From: Micromonospora sp. C31
GTDB taxonomy: Bacteria; Actinomycetota; Actinomycetes; Mycobacteriales; Micromonosporaceae
Reading direction: 5' to 3'
DNA: 64,000 bases
Assembly (NCBI RefSeq): GCF_018070575.1
Contig: NZ_JAGPXN010000004.1
Span: 1-64,000, forward strand
Shown here: piece after piece, positions 32,070 to 64,000 of the stretch
Numbering within the stretch: position 1 is the stretch's first letter
How the letters are laid out: every line of letters begins with the position of its first letter
Program-made: the position numbers and the translations under genes
The notes under the pieces: generated by a model
Databases searched by the model: none
What the model was told of the DNA's origin: nothing
The model's input: the letters and a program-made list of their open reading frames with translations, nothing else

Positions 32070-35000
32070 ATGGCGGACGAAGAGCGGCTGCGCGAATACC
32101 TGACGCGGGTCGTCGCCGAACTTCAGCAGACCCGCCAACGGCTGCGCGAGGTCACCGCCGAGGAGTCCGAGCCGGTGGCGATCGTGGCGATGAGCTGCCG
32201 CTACCCGGGTGGCATCAGCTCGCCCGAACAGCTGTGGGAGTTCGTCTCGTCCGGCGGGGACGCCATCGGCGAGTTCCCCACCGACCGGGGCTGGGACCTG
32301 GAGCGGCTCTACCACGCCGACCCGGACAACGCCGGCACCTCGTACACCACCTCCGGCGGGTTCCTGCACGACGCGGGGCGCTTCGACGCCGCGCTGTTCG
32401 GCATCTCGCCGCGCGAGGCGGTCGCCATGGACCCGCAGCAGCGACTGCTGCTGGAGGTCACCTGGGAGCTGTTCGAGCGGGCCGGCATCGCCCCGCTGTC
32501 GCTGCGCGGCAGCCGCTCCGGCGTCTTCGTCGGCACCTCCGGGCAGGACTACGCCGCCGTGCTGCACCGGGCGCCCGGCGTCGAGGGGTACGTGCTGACC
32601 GGCACCGCCGCGAGCGTGGTCTCCGGCCGGCTGGCGTACACGTTCGGGCTGGAGGGCCCCACGGTCACCCTGGACACCGCCTGCTCGTCGGCGTCGGTCG
32701 CCATCCACCTCGCCTGCCAGGCGCTACGCCAACGCGAGTGCGGCCTCGCCCTGGCCGGCGGGGCGACCGTGCTGGCCACCCCCGGCCCGTTCGTCGAGTT
32801 CTCCCGGCAGCGTGGCCTCGCCGCCGACGGCCGGTGCAAGTCGTTCGCCGCCTCCGCCGACGGCACCGGCTGGTCCGAGGGCGTCGGCATGCTGCTGCTG
32901 GAACGGCTCAGCGACGCCCGCCGCAACGGCCACCCCGTGCTCGGGATCATCCGCAGCTCCGCGGTCAACTCCGACGGCGCGTCCAACGGGCTCACCGCCC
33001 CCAACGGCCCCTCCCAGCAGCGGGTCATCCGGCAGGCGCTGGCCGGCGCGAAGCTCACCCCCGACCTCGTCGACGTGGTGGAGGCGCACGGCACCGGCAC
33101 CGTCCTCGGCGACCCGATCGAGGCCCAGGCCCTGCTCGCCACGTACGGCCGGGAGCGCGGCGACGCCGCGCCGCTGCTGCTCGGCTCGATCAAGTCCAAC
33201 ATCGGCCACACCCAGGCCGCCGCCGGCATCGCCGGGGTGATCAAGATGGTGGAGGCGATGCGGCACGGGATCGTGCCGGCCACCCTGCACGTCGACGAGC
33301 CCACCCCGCACGTGGACTGGGCCGCCGGGGCGGTCGACCTGGTCACCGAGGCCACGCCGTGGCCGGCCGTGGACCGGCCGCGCCGGGCCGCCGTGTCCTC
33401 CTTCGGCATGAGCGGCACCAACACCCATCTCATCCTCGAACAGCCCGAGCCGGCCCACGCCGAGGCCGACCGGCCGGAGGCGTCCGGACCCGCGCCGGTG
33501 CTGCTCACCGGCCGCACCCGTACCGCGCTGCGCCGCCAGGCCGAGCGCTGGTCGGCCCACGTCGCCGACGACGCGGACCTGCGGCCGGCCGACGTCGCCT
33601 GGACCTCGGTGGTCTCCCGCTCGCCCCTGGAACACCGGGCGGTCGTCCTCGCCGACGACCGGGACGGCCTGCTCGCCGCACTGCACGCCATCGCCGAGGA
33701 CCGGCCCGCCCCGGGACTGGTCACCGGCGCCGCCGCCGAACGGGGCGGGGTCGCGTTCCTCTTCTCCGGCCAGGGCGCCCAGCGCGCCGGAGCGGGCCGG
33801 GAACTGTACGAGACGTACCCGGTCTTCGCCGAGGCGCTCGACGAGGTCTGCGCGCACCTCGACCACCGGCTGCCCCGGCCGCTGAAGCCGCTGCTGCACG
33901 CCGAGCCCGGCACCGACGAGGCCGCGCTGCTCGACCAGACCGTCTTCACCCAGGCCGCGCTGTTCGCCGTCGAGGTGGCGCTGCACCGGCTGCTCGGCTC
34001 CTGGGGGCTGGCCCCCGACATGGTCGCCGGGCACTCCGTCGGCGAGCTGACCGCCGCCCACGTGGCCGGCGTGCTCACCCTCGACGACGCGTGCGCCCTC
34101 GTCGCCGCCCGGGGCCGACTCATGCAGGCCCTGCCCGCCGGCGGCGCGATGCTCGCCGTGGCCGCCGACGAGGCGCGGGTCGCCGAGTCGATCGCCCACC
34201 TGACCGACCGGGTCGCCGTCGCCGCCGTCAACGGCCCCGGCGCCGTCGTCGTCTCCGGCGACGGCGCGACCATCGACGAGCTGGCCGAACTGTGGACCGG
34301 CCGGGGGGTGAAGGTGCGGCGGCTGCGGGTCAGCCACGCCTTCCACAGCCCGCTGATGGAACCGATGCTCGCCGAGTTCGCCGCCGTCGCCGCCGGCCTC
34401 GACCTGCGCGCCCCCACCCTGCCGGTGGTGTCCAACCTGACCGGCGAGCTGGCCGACCCGGCGCAGCTCACCGACCCCGGCTACTGGGTGCGCCACGTCC
34501 GGGAGGCGGTCCGCTTCGCCGACGGCGTACGCACCCTGCGCGCCAACGGCGTCGGCACCTTCGTGGAGGTCGGCCCCGACGCCGTCCTCACCGCCAGCAT
34601 CCAGGAGACCCTCGCCGGGGCCGGGGCCGGGGCCGGCGACGCCGCCCCCGCCGTGGTGGTGCCGGTGCTGCGCCGGGACCGCCCGGACCGCCGCGCCCTG
34701 CTCGCCGCCCTCGCCCAGCTCCACGTCGCCGGCACGCCGGTGCGCTGGGCGGACCTCCTCGCCGACCGGCCCGGCCGGCTCGTCGGCCTGCCCACGTACC
34801 CGTTCGAGCGGCAGCAGTACTGGGTACCGGCCGAGGCGCCCGCCGACGAGGCCGCCGCCGGCGCAGCCGGCGTACTCGACCGGCGGTTCTGGGCGGCCGT
34901 CGAACGCGCCGACCTCGACGCGCTGCGCGACACCCTCGCCGTCACCGACTCCGCCGCCGCCGAGTCGCTGCGTACGCTGCTGCCCGTCCTCGCCGACTGG

Positions 35001-38000
35001 CGGCGGCAGCGGCAGGAACACTCGGTGCTCGACGGCTGGCGCTACCGGGCCGAGTGGCAGGTGACCGGCGAACCCGTCCCCGCCCGGCTGACCGGCACCT
35101 GGCTGCTGGCGCTGCCCGAAGGCGGCGCCGACGACCCGGCGGCGCGGACCGTCCGGGCCGCGCTGACCGGCGCCGGCGCCGACGTGCGGGCGCTGACCGT
35201 CGAGCCGGACGCCGACCGGGCCGGCCTCGCGGCGTCCCTCGCCGGCGTCGATCCCGCCGGCGTCGTCTCGTTGCTCGCCGCGGAACCGCCCGCCGCCGAC
35301 GGCACCGGCCTGCCCGGCCTGACCGCCACCCTCACGCTCGTGCAGGCGCTCGGCGACGCCGGGCTGGCCGCGCCGCTGTGGCTGGTCACCCGGGGCGCGG
35401 TCGCCGCCACCTCGTACGACCGGCTCGCCGATCCGGCGCAGGCCGCGATCTGGGGCCTCGGCCGGGTCGTCGGCGTCGAGGCGCCGCACCGCTGGGGCGG
35501 CCTCGTCGACCTGCCGCCGGAGCCCGACGACCGGGCCGCCACCCGGCTCGCCGCGATCCTCACCGGATCGACCGGCGAGGACCAGCTCGCGGTACGCGGC
35601 CCTGGCGTCTTCGCCCGCCGCCTGGTCCGCGCCGCCCTCGGTGACCGCCCGCCGGTGCGCCGGTTCACACCCACCGGCACCGCCCTGATCACCGGCGGCA
35701 CCGGCGGGCTCGGCGCCCGCGCCGCCCGCTGGCTCGCCGCCGCCGGAGCCGAACACGTCGTGCTGGTCAGCCGGCGCGGACCGGCCGCCCCCGGCGCCGC
35801 CGAGCTGGAGACCGAGCTGACCGGCCTCGGTACCCGGGTCACCGTCGCCGCCTGCGACATCGCCGACCGGGCCGCCCTCGCCGACCTGCTCGACCGGGTC
35901 GAGTCCGCCGGCCCGCCGGTGCGTACCGTCGTGCACACCGCCGGCATCGCGCAGGCCACCCCGCTGGCGGAGGTCACCCCGGCCGAGCTGGCCGAGGTCA
36001 CCGTCGGCAAGACCGCCGGCGCCACCCACCTCGCCGACCTGCTCGCCGACCGGGAGCTGGACGCCTTCGTCGTCTACTCGTCCATCGCCGCCACCTGGGG
36101 CAGCGGCGGGCAGGCCGGGTACGCGGCCGGCAACGCCTACCTGGACGCGCTGGTGCAGCGGCGCCGCGCCGACGGCCGGGCCGGCACCGCCATCGCCTGG
36201 GGGCCCTGGGCCGACGGCGGCATGCACGCGGCCGACGCCGAACGGAACCTGCGCCGCCGGGGCCTGCCCGCCATGGACCCGAGCGTCGCCATGGGCGCGT
36301 TGCAGCAGGCCCTCGACCACGACGATGTCACCGTGACGGTGGCCGACGTGGACTGGGCCCGGTTCGCCCCCGCGTACGCCTCCGCCCGCCGACGGCCGCT
36401 GCTGGAGGGCGTACCGGAGGCGCGGGCCGCCCTCGACGGCGGCGTCGCGGTCGACGACGGCGACGAGGGCCCGGCGGCGACCCTGCGCCGGCGCCTCGCC
36501 GCGCTGACCCCGGCCCGGCGGGAGGAGACCGTCGCGGACCTGGTCCGGGAACTCGCCGCCGACGTGCTCGGCCACGACGGCGGGGCCGCGGCCGTCCCGG
36601 CGACCACCGCGTTCCGCGACCTCGGCTTCGACTCGCTGACCGCGGTGGAGCTGCGCAACCGGCTCGCCGCCGCCACCGGGCAGGCGCTGCCCACCACCCT
36701 GGTCTTCGACCACCCCACCCCGGTGGTGCTGGCCCGCTTCCTGCTCGCCGGGCTCTTCGGCGTCGACGCGGCCCCGGTCACCGACGTCGCCCCGGCGGCC
36801 GTGGACGACGACGAGCCGGTGGCCATCGTCGCCATGGCCTGCCGCTACCCCGGCGGCGTCGACGATCCCGAGCAACTGTGGCGACTCGTCGCCGACGGCA
36901 TCGACGCGATCGGTGACTTCCCGACCGACCGGGGCTGGGACCTCGACCGGCTCTACGACCCCGACCCGGCCAACCCCGGCACCACCTACGCCGACAAGGG
37001 CGGCTTCCTGCACGCAGCGGGGGAGTTCGACCCGGGCTTCTTCGGTATCTCGCCCCGCGAGGCGGCGGCCATGGACCCGCAGCAGCGGTTGCTGCTGGAG
37101 GTCTCGTGGGAGGCGGTCGAGCGGGCAGGGGTTGAGCCTGGGGTTTTTCGGGGTTCGCGAACAGGGGTGTTCGTGGGCACGAATGGTCAGGACTATGGGG
37201 CCCTGCTGATGGCTGCGGGGGAGCAGGCCGAAGGGTTCGGGGCCACGGGCAACGCCGCCAGTGTGGTGTCGGGCCGGGTGGCGTACGCGTTGGGGTTGGA
37301 GGGGCCGGCGGTGTCGGTGGACACGGCGTGTTCGTCGTCGCTCGTGGCGTTGCACCTGGCGGTGCAGTCGCTGCGGCGCGGCGAGTGCGACCTGGCCCTC
37401 GCCGGCGGCGTCACGGTCATGGCCACCCCCGGCACCTTCTTCGAGTTCTCCCGGCAGCGCGGCCTGGCCGCCGACGGCCGGTGCAAGGCGTTCGCGGCAG
37501 CCGCCGACGGCACCGGCTGGGGCGAGGGCGTCGGCGTGCTGCTGGTGGAGCGGCTGTCGGACGCCCGGCGCAACGGGCACCGGGTCCTGGCGATCGTGCG
37601 TGGGTCGGCGGTCAACCAGGACGGCGCGTCCAACGGGCTGACGGCGCCGAACGGCCCTTCGCAGCAGCGGGTGATCCGGCAGGCCCTCGCGGCGGCGCGC
37701 CTGACCGCCGCCGACGTGGACGTGGTCGAGGCGCACGGCACCGGCACCACCCTCGGTGACCCGATCGAGGCGCAGGCCCTGCTGGCGACCTACGGCCAGG
37801 GCCGCAAGGCCGACGAGCCGCTGCTGCTCGGCTCGATCAAGTCCAACATCGGGCACACCCAGGCCGCTTCGGGCGTCGCCGGTGTGATCAAGATGGTGCT
37901 GGCGATGCGGCACGGAGTCGTGCCGGCGACGCTGCACGTGGACGAGCCGTCGCCGCACATCGACTGGAGCGCCGGTGCGGTGGAGCTGGCGACGCGGTCG

Positions 38001-41000
38001 CGGCCGTGGTCCGAGGTGCAGCGGCCACGTCGGGCGGCGGTGTCGTCGTTCGGCATGTCTGGCACGAACGCCCACGTGATCATCGAGCAGGCCGACGAGC
38101 CGTCCGAGGTCGCCGCTCCGGCCGAGCACGGTCCGGGGCTCGTGGCCGCCGACGTCGTGGTGTGGCCGGTGTCGGCGCGCTCGAAGCGCGCCCTCGCGGG
38201 CCAGGCGGCCCGGCTCGCGCGGTACGTGCGTGAGCACGCCGACGTCGATGCGGCGGCGGTGGGCTGGTCCCTCGCCGCCACCCGGTCGACGTTCGACCAG
38301 CGGGCGGCCGTCGTCGGGTCGAGCGCGGCGGACCTGCTGGCGGGGTTGGATGCTCTGGTTTCCGGGTCGCCGGCCGGCAACGTCGTCGCCGGCACGGCCT
38401 CGTCCCACGGTGCGGGCCCGGTGTTCGTGTTCCCGGGGCAGGGTGCGCAGTCGGCGCGGATGGCGGCCGGTCTGATCGGGCGTACGCCGGTGTTCGACGC
38501 GCGGCTGGCCGAGTGTCAGCGGGCCCTGGCGCCGTATCTGGATGTGGATCTAGTGTCGGTGTTGACGGGTGATGACGAGTCGTGGTTGGCGCGGGTCGAG
38601 GTCGTGCAGCCGGTGCTGTGGGCCGTCGGCATGGCCCTCGCCGCGGTGTGGCAGCACGCGGGGGTCACGCCGCAGGCGGTGATCGGTCACTCGCAGGGCG
38701 AGATCGGCGCGGCGTGTGTGGCCGGGATCCTGTCCCTGGAGGATGCGGCGAAGGCGGTGGCGTTGCGGTCGCGGGCGCTGACGGTGCTGCGGGGTACGGG
38801 GACGATGGCGTCGGTGGATCTGTCGGCCGAGGCGGTGGCCGAGCGGCTGGCCGCGTTCGCGGGTGTCGGGGTGGCGGCGGTGAACGGGCCGTCGACGGTG
38901 GTGGTGTCGGGTCCGCCGCAGCCGGTGGCGGGCCTGGTGGAGGCGTGTCAGGTCGACGGGGTGCGGGCGCGGTTGATTCCGGTGGACTACGCGTCGCACT
39001 CGGTGGCGGTGCAGGAGGTCGCGGAGCAGTTGCGCGCCGATCTGGCCGACGTGAGCCCGCGGCCGGGGCATACCCGGCTGGTGTCGACGCTGACCGGTGA
39101 GTGGGTGGATCCCGTCTCGATGACGGCGGACTACTGGTACGACAACCTGCGGCGGACCGTGCAGTTCGAGGCTGCTGTGCGGGTGGCCGTGGCTGCCGGG
39201 CACACGACGTTCGTGGAGATCTCCCCGCATCCGGTGTTGGCGATGCCGGTGACGGCGATCCTGGACGACGCGGGCGCGAGCGGGCACACGCTGGGCAGTC
39301 TGCGCAGGGGTGACGACGACGCGACGCGGCTGCTGACGAACCTCGCCACCGCCCACGCGATCGGCCTACCCGTCGACCTGACGGCCGTGCTGGCCCCGAC
39401 CGACACCGTGGCGCTGCCCACGTACGCCTTCGAACGGGGACGCTTCTGGCTGGACGCGCCCGCGCACCGGGTACGCGACGTCGGCTCCGCCGGCCTCCAG
39501 GACACCGACCATCCGCTGCTCAGCGCGGCCGTACCCGTCGCCGACGACCAGACGGTGGTGCTGACCGGGCGGCTCTCCGTGCGTACCCACCCGTGGCTCG
39601 CCGACCACTCCGTCGGCGGGGCGGTGATCGTCCCGGGCACCGGCGTGGTGGACATGGTGGTGCGGGCCGGCGACGAGGTCGACGCCGGCCAGGTGGGCGA
39701 CCTGACGCTGATCAACCCGCTGGTGCTCCCGCCGGCCGGCGCGGTGCAGGTGCAGGTGCGCGTGGGCCCGCCCGGCGACACCGGCGAGCGGAGCGTCACC
39801 GTGCACTCCCGGCCCGAGGAGAACGCCGACGCCGAGTGGACCCGGCACGCCGAGGGCCTGCTGCTGTCGCAGCTGCCCGCCCCGACGGTCGTACCGGGGC
39901 AGTGGCCGCCGGCCGACGCCGTCGAGGTCGACGCCGACCTGGACGCCTGGTACGCCGAGATGGCCGGGGGCGGCCTCGGCTACGGCCCCGCCTTCCGCGG
40001 CCTGCGCCGGGTGTGGCGCGGCGACGGCGAGGTCTACGCCGAGGTGGCCCTGCCCGAGGAGGCGACCGCCGACGCGTCCCGCTTCGGGCTGCACCCGGCC
40101 CTGTTCGACGCGGCCCTGCAGGCCAGCGGGGTCACCGCCCTGCTCGGCGACCCGGCGGACACCTCCGGCGCGGGCTGGATGCCGTTCGCCTTCCGCTCCG
40201 TCGCCCTGCACGCCCACGGCGCCACCCGGCTGCGGGTACGGCTGCGTCCGCTCGGCCCGGACACCGTCGCGGTCACGCTCGCCGACACCGCCGGCCAGCC
40301 CGTCGCGACCGTCGAGTCGCTGACCTTCCGCCCGGTCGCCGCCGGCCGGGCCGACGAGGCCGCCGCCCTGCGCCGCACCTCGGTGTTCCACCTGGACTGG
40401 ACGCCGCTGCCGCGCGCCGACGCGCCGGTGGGGGAGCCGGTCCGCTGGGCGCTGCTCGGCGACGACGCCCTCGGCCTCGCCGGGGCGCTCACCGCCGTCG
40501 GGCACCCGGTGCGGGCCCACGCCGACCTGGCGGCGCTGGTCGCCGACGTCGGGGAGTCCGGGGACGTACCCGATGTGGTGCTGGACCTGCGCTCCGGCGC
40601 GGAGTCGGACCCGGCGCGGGCCGGCGCGGCCGCGCACGACGCGGCCCGCGACGCGCTCGCGCTGGTGCAGCAGTGGTTGGGCGAGCCCCGGCTGGAGCAG
40701 TCGCGGCTGGTCCTGCACACCCGGGGCGCGGTCGGCGCCGCCCCGGGCGAGGCTCCCCGCGACCTGGCCCGGGCGAGCCTGTGGGGGCTGGTCCGCTCCG
40801 CGCAGTCCGAGCACCCCGGCCGGTTCACGCTGCTCGACACCGACGACGCCACCGCCTCCCTGGCGGCCGTTGCGGCGGCCGTCGCCTCCGGCGAGCCGCA
40901 GCTCGCGCTGCGCGACGGCGTGCCGCTGGTGCCCCGGCTGGCCCGGGCACGCGACGCCGGGGTGCTGCCGCTGCCCGCCGACGAGGTGCCGTGGCGCCTC

Positions 41001-43265
41001 GACGTCACCGAGAAGGGCACGCTGGAGAACCTGGCCCTGCTGCCCGCCCCCGCAGCGACCGGGGAACTGCCGGCGGGCCACGTCCTGGTCGGGATGCGCG
41101 CCTCCGGGCTGAACTTCCGGGACGTGGTGCTGGCCCTCGGCATGGTCCCCGACCAGGAGGTGCTGGGCAACGAGGGCGCCGGCGTGGTGCTCGGCGTCGG
41201 GCCGGGGGTCACCGACCTCGCCCCCGGCGACCGGGTGATGGGCATCTTCTCCGGCTCGTTCTCCTCGGCCGCGGTCACCGACCGCCGGCTGCTCACCCGC
41301 ATCCCCGACGGCTGGTCCTACACCGACGCCGCCGCCGTGCCCGTGGTCTTCCTGACCGCCTGGTACGGCCTGGTCGAGCTGGCCCGGCTGCGCGCCGGGG
41401 AGTCCGTGCTCGTCCACGCGGCGGCCGGCGGCGTCGGCATGGCCGCCGTGCAGATCGCCCGTCACCTCGGCGCGGAGGTCTACGGCACGGCCAGCCCCGG
41501 CAAGTGGCCGGCGCTGCGCGCCACCGGCTTCGACGACGCGCACCTCGCCTCCTCCCGCAGCCTCGACTTCGCCGGGGAGTTCGCCCACCGCACCGGCGGG
41601 CGGGGCGTCGACGTGGTGCTCAACGCGCTCAGCGGCGAGTACGTCGACGCGTCGCTGCGGCTGCTCGCCGACGGCGGCCGGTTCGTCGAGATGGGCAAGA
41701 CCGACAAGCGGGACCCGCAGCGCGTCACCGCCGAGCACCCCGGCGTCAGCTACCAGGTCTTCGACCTCATCGAGGCCGGCCCGGAGAAGATCGGCGCGAT
41801 GCTGGGCGAGCTGATGGCGCTCTTCGCCGGCGGGGCGCTGCGGCCGTTGCCCCGGCGTACGTGGGACGTCCGGCGTGCCCCCGAGGCCTTCCGCTTCCTC
41901 AGCCAGGCCCGGCACGTCGGCAAGCTCGCCCTGAGCATCCCGCAGGCGCCCCGCCTCGACGGCACGGTCCTGGTCTCCGGGGCGACCGGCACCCTCGGTG
42001 CGCTGCTCTGCCGGCACCTGGTCACCGCGCACGACGCCCGGCAGCTGCTCCTGGTCAGCCGGCGCGGCCCGGACGCCGAGGGCGCCGACGAGCTGCTCGC
42101 CGACCTCAAGGCGCTCGGCGCGGACGTGTCGATCGTCGCGGCCGACCTGGCCGACCCGGACGCCGTGGCGGACGTGCTCGCCATGGTGGACCGGCGGCAC
42201 CCGCTGCGTGCCGTCGTGCACGCCGCCGGCGTCCTCGACGACGCCACGGTCGAGTCGCTCACCGGCGACCGCCTCGACGCGGTGCTGCGGCCCAAGGTCG
42301 ACGTGGCCTGGAACCTGCACCGGGCCACCCTCGGCCACGACCTGAGCGCGTTCGTGCTCTTCTCGGCCGCCGCCGGCGTGTTCGGCGGCCCCGGCCAGGG
42401 CAACTACGCCGCCGGCAACGCGTTCCTCGACGCCCTCGCCGAGCACCGCCGGGCCCTCGGGCTGCCGGCGGTCGCGCTCGCCTGGGGCCGCTGGGCCCAG
42501 GCCAGCGGCATGACCGGGCACCTCGACTCGGCCGACATCCGTCGCCTCGACCGGGGTGGCATGGCCGCCCTGGCCGACGACGAGGGTCTCGCCCTGTTCG
42601 ACGCGGTCTGGCGCTCGGAGCGGGCGAGCCTGATGCCCGCCAAGATCGTCACCGGGGTGGCCGCACCCGGGACGCCCGTCCACCCGCTGCTGACCAACCT
42701 GGTCCGCGCCGCCGGCCGCCGGGCCGCGGCCGGCGAGGCCGCCGACGGGCAGGCGTACGCCGAGACGCTGCGCGCCCTGCCCGACGACAAGCGGGTGCGC
42801 GCCCTGCGCGACCTGGTGCTGTCGCACGTGGCGGTCGTCCTCGGCCACGGCGACCCGGCCGGCATCGAGCCGACCCGCGCGTTCCGGGAACTCGGCTTCG
42901 ACTCGCTCACCGCGGTCGAGCTGCGCAACCGCCTCGGCGCGGCCACCGGGCTGCGGCTGCCGGCGACGCTGGTCTTCGACAACCCGACGCCCGAGGCGCT
43001 CGCCGCCCACCTCGCCGGGCAGTTCGCCCCGGCGGCCCCGGCGGGCGACCCGTCGACGGCCGGCCGGGAACTCGACCGGCTGGAGGCGGTGCTCGGCGGG
43101 CTCGACCCGGCCGACGACGAGTTCCGCCGGATCACCGACCGGCTGCACGGCCTGCTGGACCGGCTGACCGAGCGGCAGGCGGACGCGGACGGCGACGACG
43201 ACCTGGAGTCGGCCACCGCCGAGAACATCTTCGACCTGATCGACCGCGAGCTGGAGACGTCGTGA
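32070..43265 (+). CDS. Modular type I polyketide synthase (modules H and I), 3731 aa
   Basis: The ATG at 32070 is chosen because it starts the docking helix ([18 protein letters not shown]). The purine-rich GAGAAAG at 32054-32060 is a weak ribosome site. The frame is open far upstream, but that DNA codes for the previous PKS in another frame. Domains: KS from 34 (Cys205 in TACSSAS); malonyl AT (Ser656, HAFH 756); A-type ketoreductase from 1203 (Tyr1351); ACP (Ser1522); KS from 1582 (Cys1754); methylmalonyl AT (Ser2208 in GHSQGE, YASH from Tyr2307); dehydratase (His2513, Asp2680); enoylreductase about 2985-3290 with a glycine-rich cofactor motif ([12 protein letters not shown]) near 3116; B-type ketoreductase from 3298 (Tyr3446, but Ala3433 at the usual Ser position); ACP (Ser3612); docking tail about 3655-3731. 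It should add one hydroxylated malonate unit and one fully reduced, methyl-branched unit. It is the only gene in the window with an enoylreductase. Confidence 0.96.
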   Translation: MADEERLREYLTRVVAELQQTRQRLREVTAEESEPVAIVAMSCRYPGGISSPEQLWEFVSSGGDAIGEFPTDRGWDLERLYHADPDNAGTSYTTSGGFLHDAGRFDAALFGISPREAVAMDPQQRLLLEVTWELFERAGIAPLSLRGSRSGVFVGTSGQDYAAVLHRAPGVEGYVLTGTAASVVSGRLAYTFGLEGPTVTLDTACSSASVAIHLACQALRQRECGLALAGGATVLATPGPFVEFSRQRGLAADGRCKSFAASADGTGWSEGVGMLLLERLSDARRNGHPVLGIIRSSAVNSDGASNGLTAPNGPSQQRVIRQALAGAKLTPDLVDVVEAHGTGTVLGDPIEAQALLATYGRERGDAAPLLLGSIKSNIGHTQAAAGIAGVIKMVEAMRHGIVPATLHVDEPTPHVDWAAGAVDLVTEATPWPAVDRPRRAAVSSFGMSGTNTHLILEQPEPAHAEADRPEASGPAPVLLTGRTRTALRRQAERWSAHVADDADLRPADVAWTSVVSRSPLEHRAVVLADDRDGLLAALHAIAEDRPAPGLVTGAAAERGGVAFLFSGQGAQRAGAGRELYETYPVFAEALDEVCAHLDHRLPRPLKPLLHAEPGTDEAALLDQTVFTQAALFAVEVALHRLLGSWGLAPDMVAGHSVGELTAAHVAGVLTLDDACALVAARGRLMQALPAGGAMLAVAADEARVAESIAHLTDRVAVAAVNGPGAVVVSGDGATIDELAELWTGRGVKVRRLRVSHAFHSPLMEPMLAEFAAVAAGLDLRAPTLPVVSNLTGELADPAQLTDPGYWVRHVREAVRFADGVRTLRANGVGTFVEVGPDAVLTASIQETLAGAGAGAGDAAPAVVVPVLRRDRPDRRALLAALAQLHVAGTPVRWADLLADRPGRLVGLPTYPFERQQYWVPAEAPADEAAAGAAGVLDRRFWAAVERADLDALRDTLAVTDSAAAESLRTLLPVLADWRRQRQEHSVLDGWRYRAEWQVTGEPVPARLTGTWLLALPEGGADDPAARTVRAALTGAGADVRALTVEPDADRAGLAASLAGVDPAGVVSLLAAEPPAADGTGLPGLTATLTLVQALGDAGLAAPLWLVTRGAVAATSYDRLADPAQAAIWGLGRVVGVEAPHRWGGLVDLPPEPDDRAATRLAAILTGSTGEDQLAVRGPGVFARRLVRAALGDRPPVRRFTPTGTALITGGTGGLGARAARWLAAAGAEHVVLVSRRGPAAPGAAELETELTGLGTRVTVAACDIADRAALADLLDRVESAGPPVRTVVHTAGIAQATPLAEVTPAELAEVTVGKTAGATHLADLLADRELDAFVVYSSIAATWGSGGQAGYAAGNAYLDALVQRRRADGRAGTAIAWGPWADGGMHAADAERNLRRRGLPAMDPSVAMGALQQALDHDDVTVTVADVDWARFAPAYASARRRPLLEGVPEARAALDGGVAVDDGDEGPAATLRRRLAALTPARREETVADLVRELAADVLGHDGGAAAVPATTAFRDLGFDSLTAVELRNRLAAATGQALPTTLVFDHPTPVVLARFLLAGLFGVDAAPVTDVAPAAVDDDEPVAIVAMACRYPGGVDDPEQLWRLVADGIDAIGDFPTDRGWDLDRLYDPDPANPGTTYADKGGFLHAAGEFDPGFFGISPREAAAMDPQQRLLLEVSWEAVERAGVEPGVFRGSRTGVFVGTNGQDYGALLMAAGEQAEGFGATGNAASVVSGRVAYALGLEGPAVSVDTACSSSLVALHLAVQSLRRGECDLALAGGVTVMATPGTFFEFSRQRGLAADGRCKAFAAAADGTGWGEGVGVLLVERLSDARRNGHRVLAIVRGSAVNQDGASNGLTAPNGPSQQRVIRQALAAARLTAADVDVVEAHGTGTTLGDPIEAQALLATYGQGRKADEPLLLGSIKSNIGHTQAASGVAGVIKMVLAMRHGVVPATLHVDEPSPHIDWSAGAVELATRSRPWSEVQRPRRAAVSSFGMSGTNAHVIIEQADEPSEVAAPAEHGPGLVAADVVVWPVSARSKRALAGQAARLARYVREHADVDAAAVGWSLAATRSTFDQRAAVVGSSAADLLAGLDALVSGSPAGNVVAGTASSHGAGPVFVFPGQGAQSARMAAGLIGRTPVFDARLAECQRALAPYLDVDLVSVLTGDDESWLARVEVVQPVLWAVGMALAAVWQHAGVTPQAVIGHSQGEIGAACVAGILSLEDAAKAVALRSRALTVLRGTGTMASVDLSAEAVAERLAAFAGVGVAAVNGPSTVVVSGPPQPVAGLVEACQVDGVRARLIPVDYASHSVAVQEVAEQLRADLADVSPRPGHTRLVSTLTGEWVDPVSMTADYWYDNLRRTVQFEAAVRVAVAAGHTTFVEISPHPVLAMPVTAILDDAGASGHTLGSLRRGDDDATRLLTNLATAHAIGLPVDLTAVLAPTDTVALPTYAFERGRFWLDAPAHRVRDVGSAGLQDTDHPLLSAAVPVADDQTVVLTGRLSVRTHPWLADHSVGGAVIVPGTGVVDMVVRAGDEVDAGQVGDLTLINPLVLPPAGAVQVQVRVGPPGDTGERSVTVHSRPEENADAEWTRHAEGLLLSQLPAPTVVPGQWPPADAVEVDADLDAWYAEMAGGGLGYGPAFRGLRRVWRGDGEVYAEVALPEEATADASRFGLHPALFDAALQASGVTALLGDPADTSGAGWMPFAFRSVALHAHGATRLRVRLRPLGPDTVAVTLADTAGQPVATVESLTFRPVAAGRADEAAALRRTSVFHLDWTPLPRADAPVGEPVRWALLGDDALGLAGALTAVGHPVRAHADLAALVADVGESGDVPDVVLDLRSGAESDPARAGAAAHDAARDALALVQQWLGEPRLEQSRLVLHTRGAVGAAPGEAPRDLARASLWGLVRSAQSEHPGRFTLLDTDDATASLAAVAAAVASGEPQLALRDGVPLVPRLARARDAGVLPLPADEVPWRLDVTEKGTLENLALLPAPAATGELPAGHVLVGMRASGLNFRDVVLALGMVPDQEVLGNEGAGVVLGVGPGVTDLAPGDRVMGIFSGSFSSAAVTDRRLLTRIPDGWSYTDAAAVPVVFLTAWYGLVELARLRAGESVLVHAAAGGVGMAAVQIARHLGAEVYGTASPGKWPALRATGFDDAHLASSRSLDFAGEFAHRTGGRGVDVVLNALSGEYVDASLRLLADGGRFVEMGKTDKRDPQRVTAEHPGVSYQVFDLIEAGPEKIGAMLGELMALFAGGALRPLPRRTWDVRRAPEAFRFLSQARHVGKLALSIPQAPRLDGTVLVSGATGTLGALLCRHLVTAHDARQLLLVSRRGPDAEGADELLADLKALGADVSIVAADLADPDAVADVLAMVDRRHPLRAVVHAAGVLDDATVESLTGDRLDAVLRPKVDVAWNLHRATLGHDLSAFVLFSAAAGVFGGPGQGNYAAGNAFLDALAEHRRALGLPAVALAWGRWAQASGMTGHLDSADIRRLDRGGMAALADDEGLALFDAVWRSERASLMPAKIVTGVAAPGTPVHPLLTNLVRAAGRRAAAGEAADGQAYAETLRALPDDKRVRALRDLVLSHVAVVLGHGDPAGIEPTRAFRELGFDSLTAVELRNRLGAATGLRLPATLVFDNPTPEALAAHLAGQFAPAAPAGDPSTAGRELDRLEAVLGGLDPADDEFRRITDRLHGLLDRLTERQADADGDDDLESATAENIFDLIDRELETS
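32169..36760 (+). other. PKS module H: KS - AT (malonyl) - KR (A-type) - ACP
   Basis: KS Cys205 is in TACSSAS, AT Ser656 is followed by HAFHS (malonyl), and the ketoreductase has YSS, ATWG and Tyr1351 (A-type, intact). A hydroxyl is predicted. Confidence 0.92.
37072..37394 (+). repeat. KS repeat, copy 1 (module I)
   Basis: It matches 52874-53196 at an offset of 15802, with long identical runs either side of a short variable patch near 37213-37250. It includes an unusual codon stretch (gcaggggttgagcctgggg) shared by both copies. Confidence 0.85.
38421..39433 (+). repeat. About 1-kb repeat, copy 1 (module I AT)
   Basis: It matches 54229-55241 without gaps at an offset of 15808. I count about 33 mismatches by eye, roughly 97% identity, with the last 200 or so bases identical. 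It covers almost the whole methylmalonyl AT and the linker up to LPTYAF. Confidence 0.9.
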
Positions 43266-43311
43266 CCACCAGCCGCAACGACATCGGCATGCCGAGTGAG
43301 GTAGGTCCACG
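43266..43311 (+). promoter_or_regulatory. 46-bp gap with ribosome site for a GTG start
   Basis: GAGGTAGG at 43298-43305 precedes GTG at 43312. No terminator is visible. This site supports the GTG start. Confidence 0.6.
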
Positions 43312-57450
<14,139 letters not shown>

Positions 57451-57497
57451 CGTGATCGCTGCTGCGACGACGGGTCAACACAAGGAGTGCGCGGTCC
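57451..57497 (+). promoter_or_regulatory. 47-bp gap with strong ribosome site AAGGAG
   Basis: AAGGAG at 57482-57487 lies 10 nt before the ATG at 57498. It is the best Shine-Dalgarno match in the window. No terminator is seen. Confidence 0.65.

Positions 57498-64000
<6,503 letters not shown>

Larger units (their letters stand above)
36813..43025 (+). other. PKS module I: KS - AT (methylmalonyl) - DH - ER - KR - ACP (fully reducing)
   Basis: The AT has GHSQGE and YASHS, predicting methylmalonyl-CoA. The dehydratase has [12 protein letters not shown] and Asp2680. The enoylreductase has GLNFRDV and the [12 protein letters not shown] cofactor motif. The ketoreductase has VLDD (B-type) and Tyr3446 but Ala3433 where Ser is expected. 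If all domains act, a saturated methyl-branched unit results. Segments of the KS and nearly all of the AT are repeated in module L. Confidence 0.92.

Overview
The window is part of a very large modular type I polyketide synthase (PKS) locus from a high-GC actinobacterium. Almost every third codon position is G or C, and ORFs on the opposite strand stay open for kilobases, as expected for GC-rich DNA. A Micromonosporaceae-type host is plausible from general base composition, but this is only a weak inference. All real coding sequence lies on the + strand. Both outermost genes run off the window, so the complete cluster is larger than 64 kb.

Layout: (1) the 3' part of a PKS gene, up to 6950; (2) a 348-bp intergenic region, 6951-7298, with three stacked GC-rich hairpins and then repeat arrays and a candidate promoter; (3) five PKS genes in a row at 7299-17357, 17401-32028, 32070-43265, 43312-57450 and 57498 to the window end, separated by only 41-47 bp and so probably one operon. 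I letter the modules A to N in physical order. A = (AT)-KR-ACP, partial. B = KS-AT-KR(dead)-ACP. C = KS-AT-KR-ACP. D = KS-AT(dead)-DH-KR(Tyr to His)-ACP. E = KS-AT-DH-KR-ACP. F = KS-AT(dead)-KR-ACP. G = KS-AT-KR-ACP. H = KS-AT-KR-ACP. I = KS-AT-DH-ER-KR-ACP. J = KS-AT-KR-ACP. K = KS-AT-KR-ACP. L = KS-AT-KR-ACP. M = KS-AT-DH-KR-ACP. N = KS, cut by the window end. AT motifs predict malonyl-CoA for B, C, E, G, H, J and M (GHS[VI]G with HAFH) and methylmalonyl-CoA for I, K and L (GHSQG with YASH).

Every visible protein N-terminus is a short helical docking segment followed directly by a KS. Every visible C-terminus is a helical docking tail. The proteins therefore probably hand one growing chain along in gene order. 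There is no loading module, no thioesterase and no tailoring, resistance or regulatory gene in the window, so start, release and decoration are encoded elsewhere. Read collinearly, the segment builds mostly 1,3-related hydroxyl groups, with one unreduced ketone (B), two double bonds (E, M) and one fully reduced methyl-branched unit (I).

The most unusual content is internal decay and recombination. Two AT domains (D and F) lack the active-site serine, and both have lost about 76 residues at the same place (the small subdomain with the substrate-specificity motif). The module B ketoreductase has lost its cofactor loop and catalytic Tyr. The module D ketoreductase carries His in place of Tyr. 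Modules A and J share a 303-bp perfect repeat that ends exactly where the ketoreductase stereotype changes from A-type to B-type. Modules I and L share a roughly 1-kb near-identical AT.
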